A stretch of DNA of 64,000 nt from the NCBI RefSeq assembly GCF_902364025.1, contig NZ_CABJCG010000019.1, forward strand, positions 1 to 64,000, written 5' to 3'. This document shows, one piece after another, positions 34,852-44,206 of this stretch; positions within the stretch are counted from its first letter, which is position 1, and each line of letters begins with the position of its first letter. The notes beneath the pieces were generated by a model, which worked only from the letters and a program-made list of their open reading frames with translations, had not been told where the DNA came from and ran no database searches. The DNA is from Enterocloster lavalensis. Its GTDB lineage: Bacteria > Bacillota > Clostridia > Lachnospirales > Lachnospiraceae. Both the position numbers and the translations under genes were made by a program.

Positions 34852-37800
34852 TTAAGACTTCTCCTGCGCTTCAGAAAGAGGCTCTGTAAACGAGTAAAAG
34901 TTTTTGTCACTTTTTTTGATCCGGTACATGGCCTGGTCGGCGCAGGAGAGAAGTTCTTTCTCGTCCTGACCATCCCTCGGATAGACGCTGACCCCAATAC
35001 TTGCCGTCATTTCAACAAACAGGTCCTCTGAGAGCTGGAAAGGCTGCCTGATTTCTGAGAGAATCCGTTCGCAGACGTGCCGGATCTCTTCGTCCGCCAT
35101 GATTCGGCTCAACAACAGAACGAACTCGTCGCCGCCCATACGGGACACGATATCGCTGCCGCGTACGGCACGGATCAGCCGTCTGGCTGTCTCCTCCAAT
35201 ACCAGATCGCCCTTTTCATGGCCATAGGTGTCATTGACCTCTTTGAATCCATCCAAATCCATGTAGAGGACAGCAAGCAGTTGCCCGCTGGTTTCAGCCT
35301 CCAGAAGCAGCCGGGACAAGATTTTGTGAAACAGTCTGCGGTTGGGAAGTCCGGTGAGCGCGTCGTAGTTTGCCATATGGGCCAACTTTTCCTCCGCCCG
35401 CTTGCGCACCTTGATCTCCTCCAGCAGCGCCTTCGTCCGCTCGTCTACCAAAAAGCGCAGATGCTCATATAAATAGGCGTTTTCAAGAGAAATGGCCAGC
35501 TGTGCCGCAATGGGCATGAGGTTTTCTTTTCTCCGCCGGTCAAAAACACCCGTGGCCAGGTTGTTTTCCAAGTAGAGGATGCCCTTTAGCTCCCCCTTGC
35601 TGAGGATGGGCATGCACAGGACCGACTTGCAGCGGTTCTCTTTGATATGAAGGTCCTTCCCAAAGACTCTGGAGTTCTCTCCGTCTTCCAGGATCACGGC
35701 CTCCAGTGTTCTCTCCACATACGATACAATGCTCAGCGGAATATCCTGCTCCATGGCCGGCCGTTTTGATACGATGCATATGTCCTTGGCCCCGGAATGG
35801 CCCTCCGCCTGGATCTCATACCCGGAATCCGCCTGGCTTAAATAGTAGATATGCTGTGCTCCCGCGCATTCCAGGAGGCTGTGAATCAGCTTTTCCAGGA
35901 TTCCTTCCAGTTCAAGTTCCTCCGAAATGGCCTGAGATGCCTTCAGAACAGAGCGCATATCCAGCGATGCGGTGGTGCGGATGGAATCCTCAGACAGGGC
36001 GTTCTGCCGGTTATCGTTCTTCCATAGGCCTGCCAGTTCCGGGTAGTCCTGCTGCATCCGGGCGCACTTGCCCTCCGCCCCCCAATGGCCGAACAGCCGG
36101 TAGGCGTCCGTCAGGTAATGCCTGGCCGCCGATTTGATCCCCAGTCTCTCATAGCGTTGCGCGGCCACATCGCAGAGGATGGCATGGTGAAGGCTGCGGT
36201 CATGCTTTTTTGCGGCCTCCAGGGCCTCTTCGTAAAGCCGCAGGGCCTCTCCGATACGGCCTTCCGCTGTTTTCCGCTCCGCCTCGATTACAAGATAAAG
36301 ATGTCCATAATTGCAGAACGCGTCGCAGCTGCGTTCCTTCAGCCAATCCTGGTTTTCCGCCAGGACACGCAGAAGCGCCGGCTTTGCCTCCGGCTCATAG
36401 TCCCCTGTCTCCAGTACCTGGCAAATGGACAGGGAGTACAGGAAATTGTGGAGCGCCACGTTATAAAAGCTGGAGACATACGGGAGCAGGGGCACCGCGT
36501 CTCTGCACAGCCGGAAGGCCGTGGAATAATCCCGGTAGATGACTGCCGACAGGGCCCGAATGACATGGTAATAGCTGATTGCCTGCAGATTATGGGAAAA
36601 CCGCTCCAGATGGGCCTGTTCCGAAATTCCGTCTCCATCAAAACTTCCGGTGAGGGAGAGCTCCCCGCGCAAACTTCTGCACAGCTGCTGGAAGCTCAAA
36701 AAGCTGCCCAAAGCATGGTCGCTGCCGGTTTTCTCCGCAAACTTGACTCCGGCCTGCACCTCGTTCGACAGTTCGTCCACATGGGCTGCGCTTTCCATGA
36801 CCGCCATCATGAGTCCATAATAGCCATAGCAGGCGTACTCAAAATCTCCCATCTGGGCGTTGCCCTTGATGGACTCCTTTGCATAGGGAATCTCATTGAC
36901 CACATCTTCGAACCAATGGCCGGTATGGAGAGCAAACATACAGTAGATGGAGTGAATTACCTCCCTGTATTGGTGCTTTTCGGCCAGGCGCATAGCCGAT
37001 CTGCCAGCCGCGTAGGCCGTTTGATAATCCCCGCACAGCTCCCCCAGAGGCATCATCAGATTGGAATACATCTGCAGGGCATGAGGCGTATAGCCATACC
37101 GGAACATGCGCCGCACAGCCGTAAATACCGTCCAGTAGGAGTAATCGGGACGAAAGAAAAAGGTCGGGCCGCACAGGCGGCAGAGCAATTTACTGATCCC
37201 AGCCTCTACCGGGTCCTCAGCTTCTTTGAGACTCAGGATATCTTCCGCGCCAAGGGCCTCCCGCTCCTGATAAAAGCATGTGATATCCCGTTCCAGAGTC
37301 AGCTTTATATTTTCGCAGGGGAAGGTGACTCCAAGCTGTTCAAGCAGGGTGCGCCCAATCTCAAAGGCATCCTCATACCTGCCCCGGTTGGAGAAACTTG
37401 ATATCTGCAGGCGGCAGTTATCCACCAGCTCAGTGGGTTCCGCCACCAGATCGCAGAGTATCCCGTAGATCCGGTCGCATTCTTCCTCCTTAACCAGATT
37501 ACACAGAGCCGTATGATATTCCATGTAGACTTTGGTGAGGAAGGGCCGGTTTTCCGGGCGTTTAAGCTCCGGCTGGGAGAGCAGAAGATTAAGGTACCGC
37601 TCCGCCGTGTCGAAAGCGGATACCAGCCCGCATCTATGCGCTGTCCTTAGCAGGAACGCCTGAATCCGGCGCCGTTCGTCCGGATCCTCCGCCTCCACAA
37701 GCCCCATTGCGTAGTGGTCCGCGATTTCAAACGCCCGTTCGTCCAGATCGCCTGCAAGGCGCGAGTCTTCCTCATACCGCTTCCCAAGCAGGTAATGGAC

Positions 37801-39849
37801 ACTTGCCCGCGCCTTCTCGGACAGGGCCGTATAGAACACCTGTTGGAACCGGTCGTGGGCAAACTGATAGATGGTCTGCAGGCCGGTTTTCCCATCCTTC
37901 TCCACGGGATACACCGCCTCCTGTGCCACCGCCGTAATCAGCCTGTGGTTGATTTCACGTTGCGGCAGTCCGCAGACAGCGGACAAATCCTCCACAGAAA
38001 AGCTTTGACCGATGCAGGCGCCAAAGGACAGCAGAGAGATTGTCTCCTCCGAAAATTGGTTCAGATTTTCCGTCAGGAAGTCCACTACATTCTCCTGGGC
38101 GGGACAGGCCCGGATCTCTGCCTCCTTCCAGCTCCAGCTTCCGTTGTCCATATCCAGCTTCAGATAACCTTTTGAATGGCACAGCCGCAGAAACTGCTTG
38201 ATGTAAAATGGATTTCCCTTGGTTTTCCGATAAAGGATCTCCGCCAGCGCACAAGTTGTATCCGCTGCCGTTTTGAATATGTCTCCCAGCATCTGTGCGG
38301 TGCTCTCCAGGTCCAGCCCGTTTAAGTTGAACTGCGTGACCCTGCCGCCCCGCTGTATGATTTTGTTCAGGCTGAGGGTGAGCGGATGTTCGCTGCTCAC
38401 CTCATTGTCGCGATAGCACACGATAATCATTAAATCGTGGACATCCTCATTTTTGAACAGCTCTTCCAGAATTTCCAGGGATCCCATATCCGCCCGGTGC
38501 ACATCGTCCAAAAACAGAACCAGAGGATGCTCCGGCGAAGCCAGCAGGGACAGGAGCTTTTCCAACACGGATTTGAACCTGGTCCGCTCCTCCAGCGGCC
38601 CCATGTCCGCAGGGATTGGCTGATCGCCGGTCAGCAGGGCCAGCTCCGCCACCTTACCGGTCAGCAAAGCCGAGTCGTCGCCCAGGTGTTCCGACAGTGT
38701 CTGCTTCCACTCGTCGATACGTTTCTCCGGTTCCATAAAGATCATGCTGCAAAATTGTTTGATGGCCTCGAAGAAGGCAAAGTAGGGTACGTTGGCGTGA
38801 TACTGATCAAACTTCCCTTGCAGGAACATACCGCTGGTCCGCTGAGCCTCCTCCTGGAGCTGATTGACCAGCGAGGTCTTTCCGATGCCGGAATAGCCGC
38901 TGATGGAGACAAGAATCTTGGAACCGGCCGCCACCTCCTTAAAGTCACTCTTCAGCTGGGCGATTTCTTCTTCCCGCCCATACAGCCGGTGGGCGAATTC
39001 AAAGCGCCGGCTGAAATCCTTTTCGCCAAGGACAAATTCCGTTTCCCTTTGGCACCGCGTCAGATCATAGAGAAGCCCCTCGCTGCTTAAGTAGCGGTCT
39101 TTTGCCATCTTGGACAAGAGTTTGTCTACGACGGCCGCAAGCATGGGCGGCACATTGGGCAGAATCACGCGAAGATCCGGCGGCGTCTTCGCAATATGAG
39201 AAAAAACCAGCTCTGTGGGGGTCTCCGCGTCAAATGGATGGCGCCCCGTCAGCATTTGATACAAGGTGATGCCCAGGGAATAAAAATCCGCGCGATAATC
39301 CAGCTCCGTATTCATCCGCCCGGTCTGTTCCGGGGCGATGTAGCGGAGAGTTCCCTCGATATTTTCAAGTCTGGTCCCCAACATCTGTTCATGCATGAAC
39401 ATGGAGGAGATACCGAAGTCCAGCAGCACTACCCGGCCGGACTCCGCGTCGTACATGATATTGGAAGGATTTACATCTTTGTGGATGATGCCCGCCTTGT
39501 GTATGTCCCGCAGGGCCATCACCAGCTGTTTTGCGATCCGGTAGAAATCCGACATCTCCAGGGCGCCCTGTTTCAGCAGCCTGCTCAGCGTGATTCCCGG
39601 ACAGAATTCCTCCACCAGATAGCAGCGCCCGTCCAGCGTGACTTCGCCAAACGCCTTTACAACATAAGGGCTGTCGATCCGCTGCATGATCTGATATTCC
39701 TGCCGCAGCCGCGCTGCTTCCTCCTGCGTCATGGGCTCCTGGCCTCCGGTCTTAAGTACCACCCGGTTGCCGGTGCTGCCGTCCTTTCCGCGCAGCAGCT
39801 TGCTGGACGGAGATATATATATCACTTCTAAATTCGTATATTGACACAT
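34852..39849 (-). CDS. Ser/Thr protein kinase - ATPase - helical repeat - GAF - GGDEF fusion
   Basis: A giant of about 1665 residues. 1-275: protein kinase with VVLKTGG lysine, catalytic loop IIHKDVNPSNIMY and LLDFGISS. 290-560: STAND/AAA-type ATPase (P-loop SGYSGIGKTSLV; VLFLDDVHRAD). 600-1200: TPR-like helical repeats. 1295-1470: GAF. After a short coiled coil, 1500-1655: GGDEF with an intact MGGDEF signature site and an RGSD inhibitory site five residues before it. Kinase-ATPase-GAF proteins usually end in a histidine kinase; here a diguanylate cyclase takes that place. ATG 39849 follows AAGGGGTGA. Expected to join Ser/Thr phosphorylation or ligand sensing to cyclic di-GMP synthesis. Confidence 0.92.
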   Translation of the reverse strand: MCQYTNLEVIYISPSSKLLRGKDGSTGNRVVLKTGGQEPMTQEEAARLRQEYQIMQRIDSPYVVKAFGEVTLDGRCYLVEEFCPGITLSRLLKQGALEMSDFYRIAKQLVMALRDIHKAGIIHKDVNPSNIMYDAESGRVVLLDFGISSMFMHEQMLGTRLENIEGTLRYIAPEQTGRMNTELDYRADFYSLGITLYQMLTGRHPFDAETPTELVFSHIAKTPPDLRVILPNVPPMLAAVVDKLLSKMAKDRYLSSEGLLYDLTRCQRETEFVLGEKDFSRRFEFAHRLYGREEEIAQLKSDFKEVAAGSKILVSISGYSGIGKTSLVNQLQEEAQRTSGMFLQGKFDQYHANVPYFAFFEAIKQFCSMIFMEPEKRIDEWKQTLSEHLGDDSALLTGKVAELALLTGDQPIPADMGPLEERTRFKSVLEKLLSLLASPEHPLVLFLDDVHRADMGSLEILEELFKNEDVHDLMIIVCYRDNEVSSEHPLTLSLNKIIQRGGRVTQFNLNGLDLESTAQMLGDIFKTAADTTCALAEILYRKTKGNPFYIKQFLRLCHSKGYLKLDMDNGSWSWKEAEIRACPAQENVVDFLTENLNQFSEETISLLSFGACIGQSFSVEDLSAVCGLPQREINHRLITAVAQEAVYPVEKDGKTGLQTIYQFAHDRFQQVFYTALSEKARASVHYLLGKRYEEDSRLAGDLDERAFEIADHYAMGLVEAEDPDERRRIQAFLLRTAHRCGLVSAFDTAERYLNLLLSQPELKRPENRPFLTKVYMEYHTALCNLVKEEECDRIYGILCDLVAEPTELVDNCRLQISSFSNRGRYEDAFEIGRTLLEQLGVTFPCENIKLTLERDITCFYQEREALGAEDILSLKEAEDPVEAGISKLLCRLCGPTFFFRPDYSYWTVFTAVRRMFRYGYTPHALQMYSNLMMPLGELCGDYQTAYAAGRSAMRLAEKHQYREVIHSIYCMFALHTGHWFEDVVNEIPYAKESIKGNAQMGDFEYACYGYYGLMMAVMESAAHVDELSNEVQAGVKFAEKTGSDHALGSFLSFQQLCRSLRGELSLTGSFDGDGISEQAHLERFSHNLQAISYYHVIRALSAVIYRDYSTAFRLCRDAVPLLPYVSSFYNVALHNFLYSLSICQVLETGDYEPEAKPALLRVLAENQDWLKERSCDAFCNYGHLYLVIEAERKTAEGRIGEALRLYEEALEAAKKHDRSLHHAILCDVAAQRYERLGIKSAARHYLTDAYRLFGHWGAEGKCARMQQDYPELAGLWKNDNRQNALSEDSIRTTASLDMRSVLKASQAISEELELEGILEKLIHSLLECAGAQHIYYLSQADSGYEIQAEGHSGAKDICIVSKRPAMEQDIPLSIVSYVERTLEAVILEDGENSRVFGKDLHIKENRCKSVLCMPILSKGELKGILYLENNLATGVFDRRRKENLMPIAAQLAISLENAYLYEHLRFLVDERTKALLEEIKVRKRAEEKLAHMANYDALTGLPNRRLFHKILSRLLLEAETSGQLLAVLYMDLDGFKEVNDTYGHEKGDLVLEETARRLIRAVRGSDIVSRMGGDEFVLLLSRIMADEEIRHVCERILSEIRQPFQLSEDLFVEMTASIGVSVYPRDGQDEKELLSCADQAMYRIKKSDKNFYSFTEPLSEAQEKS

Positions 39850-39856
39850 CACATGC

Positions 39857-42433
39857 TCACCCCTTCTGTGATAGGCGCTCGTCCTTATCGCCGGCCTTTG
39901 CAGCGTACATGGCTTCGCGGGCCCGGCGTATGATTTCATCCAATGGTTCCTCTGCATTCCAGAGCGCTGTGCCGGCAAAGCAGGCTACTGAATCCGGATC
40001 CACGTAACGGCTCTCACAATAAGCCCGGAGAATAGCCGTTTCTTTCTTACGGGCAACTTCCATGGAACTTATGTGGCGCATCACAACCAGAAATTCATCC
40101 CCGCCCAGCCGGACCAGCACATCGTCCACCCGGGTGTGGGCCCGCAGAAGGGAGGCGAAGTGGAGGATCAAATGATCCCCCTCCACATAACCGTACTTCT
40201 CATTGAACGTTTTCAAATTGTCCAGTTCAAACAGATAAACAGCGGAGGAAGACTCATGCCGCAGTGATTCCGTTATAATGTACAGCCCCCGGCGGTTGAG
40301 CAGGCCGGTCATGGTGTCTCTGCAGGTCTCATCCTGAAGAGAACGCATCCGTACCTGAAGCGTGTGGATACTCATCGCCCGCAGAACCCGCCTGAGCAGC
40401 GATTCCTGATTGTGAGGCTTAGCTGCATAGTCGGCGGCGCCCAGCTCCATGGCACAGCGCTCCAGTTCCATGTCCAGCGGTCCCGTGGCGATACACGGCG
40501 TCTCCCAGGAGCCACGCTCCTTTTGAATCGCAGTCAGGATATCAGCCGCGCCTTGGAGCGTTAAGTTGAGAATCACAGCCGATATCGGATACGGATGGCT
40601 TCCCAGGATTTTAACTGCCTCCTCATAGCTGCCCGCCTCCAGTACCCTGAAGCGGTCAGCGAACGTTTTATGTACCTGAGCGCGGTATTCCTCGTCCTTA
40701 TCGGCCACCAGCAGAGCCATGTCCATATGGTCCACAGAACCGGCAGTCCGTCTGTTTTCCATGTCTGCGGGAGGGACCTGCGCTGTCAAGACGGAAACAA
40801 AATTTTCCACAGGCATAGGCCTGGCAAAATAATAGCCCTGGGCGTAGTCACACCCGTCGTTTTGAAGCCGCTCCAACTGTTCCCGTGTCTCCACGCCTTC
40901 CGCCACCACGCTCAATTTCATCCAACGGGCCAGGTCCACGATAAAGCGCAGGATGCCCTGGCCGGTGGGTCTTGTGATCTCAGTCTGGATAAACTTCATA
41001 TCCAGCTTCAGTACGTCGATGGGCATTTCCGTGAGCATATTCAGTGAAGAGTAGCCGCTTCCAAAATCATCCATCTCAATGATGAAACCCAGTCTGCGCA
41101 GAGTGCCCAGGGTCTCGATGAGCTGTCTTGAGGTATCCGTGTATGCGCTCTCCGTGATCTCCAGGTGCAGACGGGAGGGGGCAAGTCCGTGCCGCCGAAC
41201 GAGACCTGTCAGGACGTCAGCCAGGTCCGCATTGTAGATATCCATCCGGGAGACGTTGACAGATATGTTGATGCTGGGATAGCCCTTCCGATCCCATTCC
41301 TGGAGCAAAGCGCAGACCCGCTCCCAGACATATTGGTCCAGCTTCGTGATAAAGCCGTTGCGCTCAAAGATGGGGATGAACTCTCCAGGCGGCTGCAGGC
41401 CCCATTCCGGGTGGTTCCAGCGAACCAGTGCCTCGGCCCCCGCCAGCCGGCCGTCCCGGATCTGGTACTTGGGCTGTAAGTAGACCTCAAACTGTCCCGT
41501 GGCCAGGGCCGTTTCCATGCCGTCCGTGATGGCCTGCCTGCGCAGCAGCGTGCCACGCAGCTGATCGTCGTAGAGGGCAAAATGCTTGCCATACTTTCCC
41601 TTAATGCTGTGGGCCGCCAGCAGCGCCCGGTCACACATCTGTTCTACGGAAACCTCACGGTCCTCCACCGCGTAGATGCCGTATTTCATAATCACGTTCT
41701 GATTGCCGAAGCCGCTGTTGATCCTGCTGTCCGACTGGGTGAACATCTCGTCCGCATAGTCATCGCGGTGCTCCAGGAGACAGGCGAACTGGTCCGCGCT
41801 CAGGCGGCCGCAGATTCCGCGATCCCCCAGCCGCTGGGTGCAGAGCTTGGCCACCTGCTGCAGCAGGCGGTCACCCGCGGCCATGCCGAAGGTATCGTTG
41901 ATCAGTTTGAAGTCCTCGATGTCGGAACAAAGGATATCATATTTCACATCCGGATTCCGAAACAGGATGTCCCGGACCTGCTGGCAGAAATATTCCTTGC
42001 TGTACACCCCGGTGACCCGGTCATACTGGATCTGATGAATGAGAGCGGAGGTCTCCCGCAGGCGGATAATGCCGGCCGCCCGGTGTAAAATAACCTGGGC
42101 GCGGTAGGGTTTGGTGATGAAGTCTGTGGCTCCGTTGGAAAGCGCGGCCACCTCATCCGCCTCACTGTTGTTGGAGGTAGTGACAATGACCGGGATTGAA
42201 TTCAGCCTGTGATCTGCTTTTAGATGTTTCAAAAAGGCGTAGCCATCCATGACCGGCATGACAATATCCAACAGGATCAGAGAGATTCCCTCTCTGTATT
42301 TCTCCAGCAGCGACAGGGCCTGCACCCCGTTTTCCGCCTCCAGAACCGTATATTGAGGAGACAGGATGGCGCACATTGCCGCCCGGTTGATTTCATTGTC
42401 TTCCACCACTAAAATTTTTCTCTCTAATAACAT
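39857..42433 (-). CDS. REC - degenerate GGDEF - EAL - pseudo-receiver - GGDEF cyclic di-GMP enzyme
   Basis: 858 residues. Receiver 1-125 (VVEDNEIN, ILLDIVMPVMDG with Asp near 55, ITKPY). GGDEF-like 130-290 with the signature changed to SADQF, so inactive. EAL 300-545, complete: EALVRW, LEITESAY, EMDDFGSGYSS, VVAEGVET, YAQGYYFARPM. A second receiver-like part, 570-690, has Asn near 621 in AVILNLTL where the acceptor Asp should be. GGDEF 700-858 is intact (RLGGDEF with RVDD inhibitory site). Both synthesis and breakdown of cyclic di-GMP are therefore possible. First gene of the operon; no strong ribosome site precedes ATG 42433. Confidence 0.92.
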   Translation of the reverse strand: MLLERKILVVEDNEINRAAMCAILSPQYTVLEAENGVQALSLLEKYREGISLILLDIVMPVMDGYAFLKHLKADHRLNSIPVIVTTSNNSEADEVAALSNGATDFITKPYRAQVILHRAAGIIRLRETSALIHQIQYDRVTGVYSKEYFCQQVRDILFRNPDVKYDILCSDIEDFKLINDTFGMAAGDRLLQQVAKLCTQRLGDRGICGRLSADQFACLLEHRDDYADEMFTQSDSRINSGFGNQNVIMKYGIYAVEDREVSVEQMCDRALLAAHSIKGKYGKHFALYDDQLRGTLLRRQAITDGMETALATGQFEVYLQPKYQIRDGRLAGAEALVRWNHPEWGLQPPGEFIPIFERNGFITKLDQYVWERVCALLQEWDRKGYPSINISVNVSRMDIYNADLADVLTGLVRRHGLAPSRLHLEITESAYTDTSRQLIETLGTLRRLGFIIEMDDFGSGYSSLNMLTEMPIDVLKLDMKFIQTEITRPTGQGILRFIVDLARWMKLSVVAEGVETREQLERLQNDGCDYAQGYYFARPMPVENFVSVLTAQVPPADMENRRTAGSVDHMDMALLVADKDEEYRAQVHKTFADRFRVLEAGSYEEAVKILGSHPYPISAVILNLTLQGAADILTAIQKERGSWETPCIATGPLDMELERCAMELGAADYAAKPHNQESLLRRVLRAMSIHTLQVRMRSLQDETCRDTMTGLLNRRGLYIITESLRHESSSAVYLFELDNLKTFNEKYGYVEGDHLILHFASLLRAHTRVDDVLVRLGGDEFLVVMRHISSMEVARKKETAILRAYCESRYVDPDSVACFAGTALWNAEEPLDEIIRRAREAMYAAKAGDKDERLSQKG

Positions 42434-42500
42434 GATTCACACTCAATTCTTTAGATAATCTGCTTGATAAATATATATCATCTCAGCTACGGATGACGCA

Positions 42501-42525
42501 TATATGTCATTTTAAATGACATATA
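42501..42525. promoter_or_regulatory. Operator-like palindrome 1 in the divergent region
   Basis: TATATGTCATTT, one base, then AAATGACATATA: a perfect 12-bp inverted repeat containing the core GTCATTT-n-AAATGAC. It lies between the start of the minus-strand signalling operon and a candidate minus-strand -10 (ACTATA on this strand at 42546-42551), so a bound protein would block that operon. Confidence 0.7.
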
Positions 42526-42612
42526 TTGGATGACTAAACTCTTGTACTATAGAATACTTCTTTTTTGAGCAAATTTCAAGCGATTATATGGAATTGACAA
42601 TGATATTTTATC

Positions 42613-42627
42613 GTCATTTCAAATGAC
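42613..42627. promoter_or_regulatory. Operator-like palindrome 2 (same core)
   Basis: GTCATTT, one base (C), AAATGAC: the same 15-bp core as the palindrome centred 107 bp away. It sits 17 bp before the -35 box of the XRE-type regulator, a position suited to autoregulation. Confidence 0.7.
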
Positions 42628-42644
42628 AAATTATACTAATTTTG

Positions 42645-42673
42645 TTGCAAACTTACGGGCTTTACGGTATACT
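42645..42673 (+). promoter_or_regulatory. Promoter of the XRE-type regulator
   Basis: TTGCAA (42645-42650), a 17-base spacer, TATACT (42668-42673), then AAAGGAGG (42682-42689) and GTG 42698. Because the promoter lies inside the longer open frame that begins at 42623, the shorter start is the right one. Confidence 0.75.
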
Positions 42674-42697
42674 GGTATAAAAAAGGAGGATCAGGCT

Positions 42698-44200
42698 GTG
42701 CAGTTCTATGAAAAACTGATTTTTGTTATGAATTTGACTCAAACGACGAACCGGGAGCTGGCTTTGGCAGCGCAGGTAGACCCCTCTATCATTAGCCGTT
42801 TCCGCAGCGGGAAGAGAGGAATCCCGCGCAATCCGGAGCCGCTGCGCAGCATGGCGGATTTCCTTGCCGGACGCTGTACCGGCGAATATCAGAGAAGGGC
42901 TCTTTCAGAGATGGCGGGAGTGAGGCGGGTCCTCATAGACAAGCAAGAACAGCTGTCGGAATTTTTATTTTGCTGGCTGTGCGGTGACGCGGACGGAGTG
43001 GACAGCTTTATGCGCAACTTTGAATCGCTGACCATTAAGGGGGTGGCGTCCAACTCCAACCTGGAGGCTGCTACGATCAGCCGTAAAGGGAATTTTATCT
43101 ATGTTGGAAATGAGGGAAAGCGCGCCGCGGTACGGTCCATGTACCAACACCTGCTGGCCCGGCAGGAGCCGGGCACAATCTGTATTCTTGCTGATGAGAC
43201 CGATGATTGGCTGATGGAAGATTATGAATTTACCTCCCAAATGCAGGCCTGGCTGCTGGACTGTATCCGGCGGGGGTTTCAAATCTGCCACATCATACCA
43301 CCGATTTACTCGGGCGATCAGATTCTGGAATCCCTGGCCCGCTGGATCCCGCTCTATATGACCGGAAAAGTAAAAGCCTATTATTATCCTCATATCCGCG
43401 ACCGCCTTTACCGGCACACCATCATCATAATGCCCGGACAAATCGCGATTGCGTCCCATTCCATGGCGGGCGAACCCACCAGCTACGCCACAATGCTGAC
43501 CACAGACCCGGGGGTGCTCCGGGCGACGGAAGCGGAGTTTCAGGCCTATCTCGCCCTGTGCAGGCCTATGCTGAATACTTACTCGGAACCCCAAAAGCTG
43601 TTCCAGTGCTTTATGAAATTCCTGTCGCCCCAGGGCTTTCGTATTCAAAAGCTGATTTCCTTGTCCGCAGTGACCGCGCCCTGTGAACTTGTCGCGGACT
43701 CCATCGAAAAAAGAGAAGATCCCGAGCAGAAACGCCTGGGAGAACTTTACCTTCAGGAGATGAAGCGGATGGAACAGGAGCAGGACCAGTACAATCTGAT
43801 TGATATCGTTCACCTGGCCAGCGCTGACCAGGTCCGTGCCGGCACAGTGCCCATCACCGCCACCTGCTGGTCGGTCGGCGCCCTTTACTACACCCCAAAG
43901 ACCTATACCCTGCATTTGAAGAAGATTCTCCATATTTTGGACACTCATGAAAATTATCACTTTGTCCCCCTGGAAGGGCCTGTTGAACAGGAGAGTTCCC
44001 TTATGGTCAAGGAAAATCACAGAGCTCTTCTGGTGCATAACTCAGAGCCCTTTACCGTTTTTGAGATCTCCCAGCCTGAGATTGTGGCCCTATACCGGGA
44101 GTACCTGCTTCGCCTGGCGGAGAAAGTGGGCTTCACCGGTATCTACCGTACGAAGATTAAGTCCAGACTCCGGGAACTGATCCAGGAGCTGGAAGCGTGA
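42698..44200 (+). CDS. XRE/Cro-type regulator with a large unknown C-terminal domain
   Basis: A 500-residue protein starting with GTG 42698 behind AAAGGAGG. Residues about 10-65 form a lambda-repressor-like HTH (NRELALAAQVDPSIISRFRS, GKRGIPRN). The remainder is a long domain without membrane segments. Its part around IYVGNEGKRAAVRSMYQHLL and ICILADETDDWLMEDYEFTS loosely recalls the PLD-like effector domains of TrmB-type regulators; the C-terminal RTKIKSRLRELIQELEA is helical. It is divergent from the cyclic di-GMP operon across a region with two identical palindromes, so it is the best candidate to control that operon. No known family is certain. Confidence 0.75.
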   Translation: MQFYEKLIFVMNLTQTTNRELALAAQVDPSIISRFRSGKRGIPRNPEPLRSMADFLAGRCTGEYQRRALSEMAGVRRVLIDKQEQLSEFLFCWLCGDADGVDSFMRNFESLTIKGVASNSNLEAATISRKGNFIYVGNEGKRAAVRSMYQHLLARQEPGTICILADETDDWLMEDYEFTSQMQAWLLDCIRRGFQICHIIPPIYSGDQILESLARWIPLYMTGKVKAYYYPHIRDRLYRHTIIIMPGQIAIASHSMAGEPTSYATMLTTDPGVLRATEAEFQAYLALCRPMLNTYSEPQKLFQCFMKFLSPQGFRIQKLISLSAVTAPCELVADSIEKREDPEQKRLGELYLQEMKRMEQEQDQYNLIDIVHLASADQVRAGTVPITATCWSVGALYYTPKTYTLHLKKILHILDTHENYHFVPLEGPVEQESSLMVKENHRALLVHNSEPFTVFEISQPEIVALYREYLLRLAEKVGFTGIYRTKIKSRLRELIQELEA

Positions 44201-44206
44201 ACATGA

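Noticed and set aside
36085..37401. A 438-codon plus-strand frame opposite the Ser/Thr kinase fusion gene
   Set aside because: It lies wholly antisense to a gene with clear domains, has no ribosome site and no protein-like motif; it reflects the codon bias of the real gene.
42623..42697. Upstream extension of the XRE-type regulator to ATG 42623
   Set aside because: The stretch contains the likely promoter and the ribosome site for GTG 42698, so it is not translated as part of the protein.
42965..44038. A 357-codon minus-strand frame opposite the XRE-type regulator
   Set aside because: No start signal and no recognisable domain; the plus-strand gene has a promoter, ribosome site and HTH.
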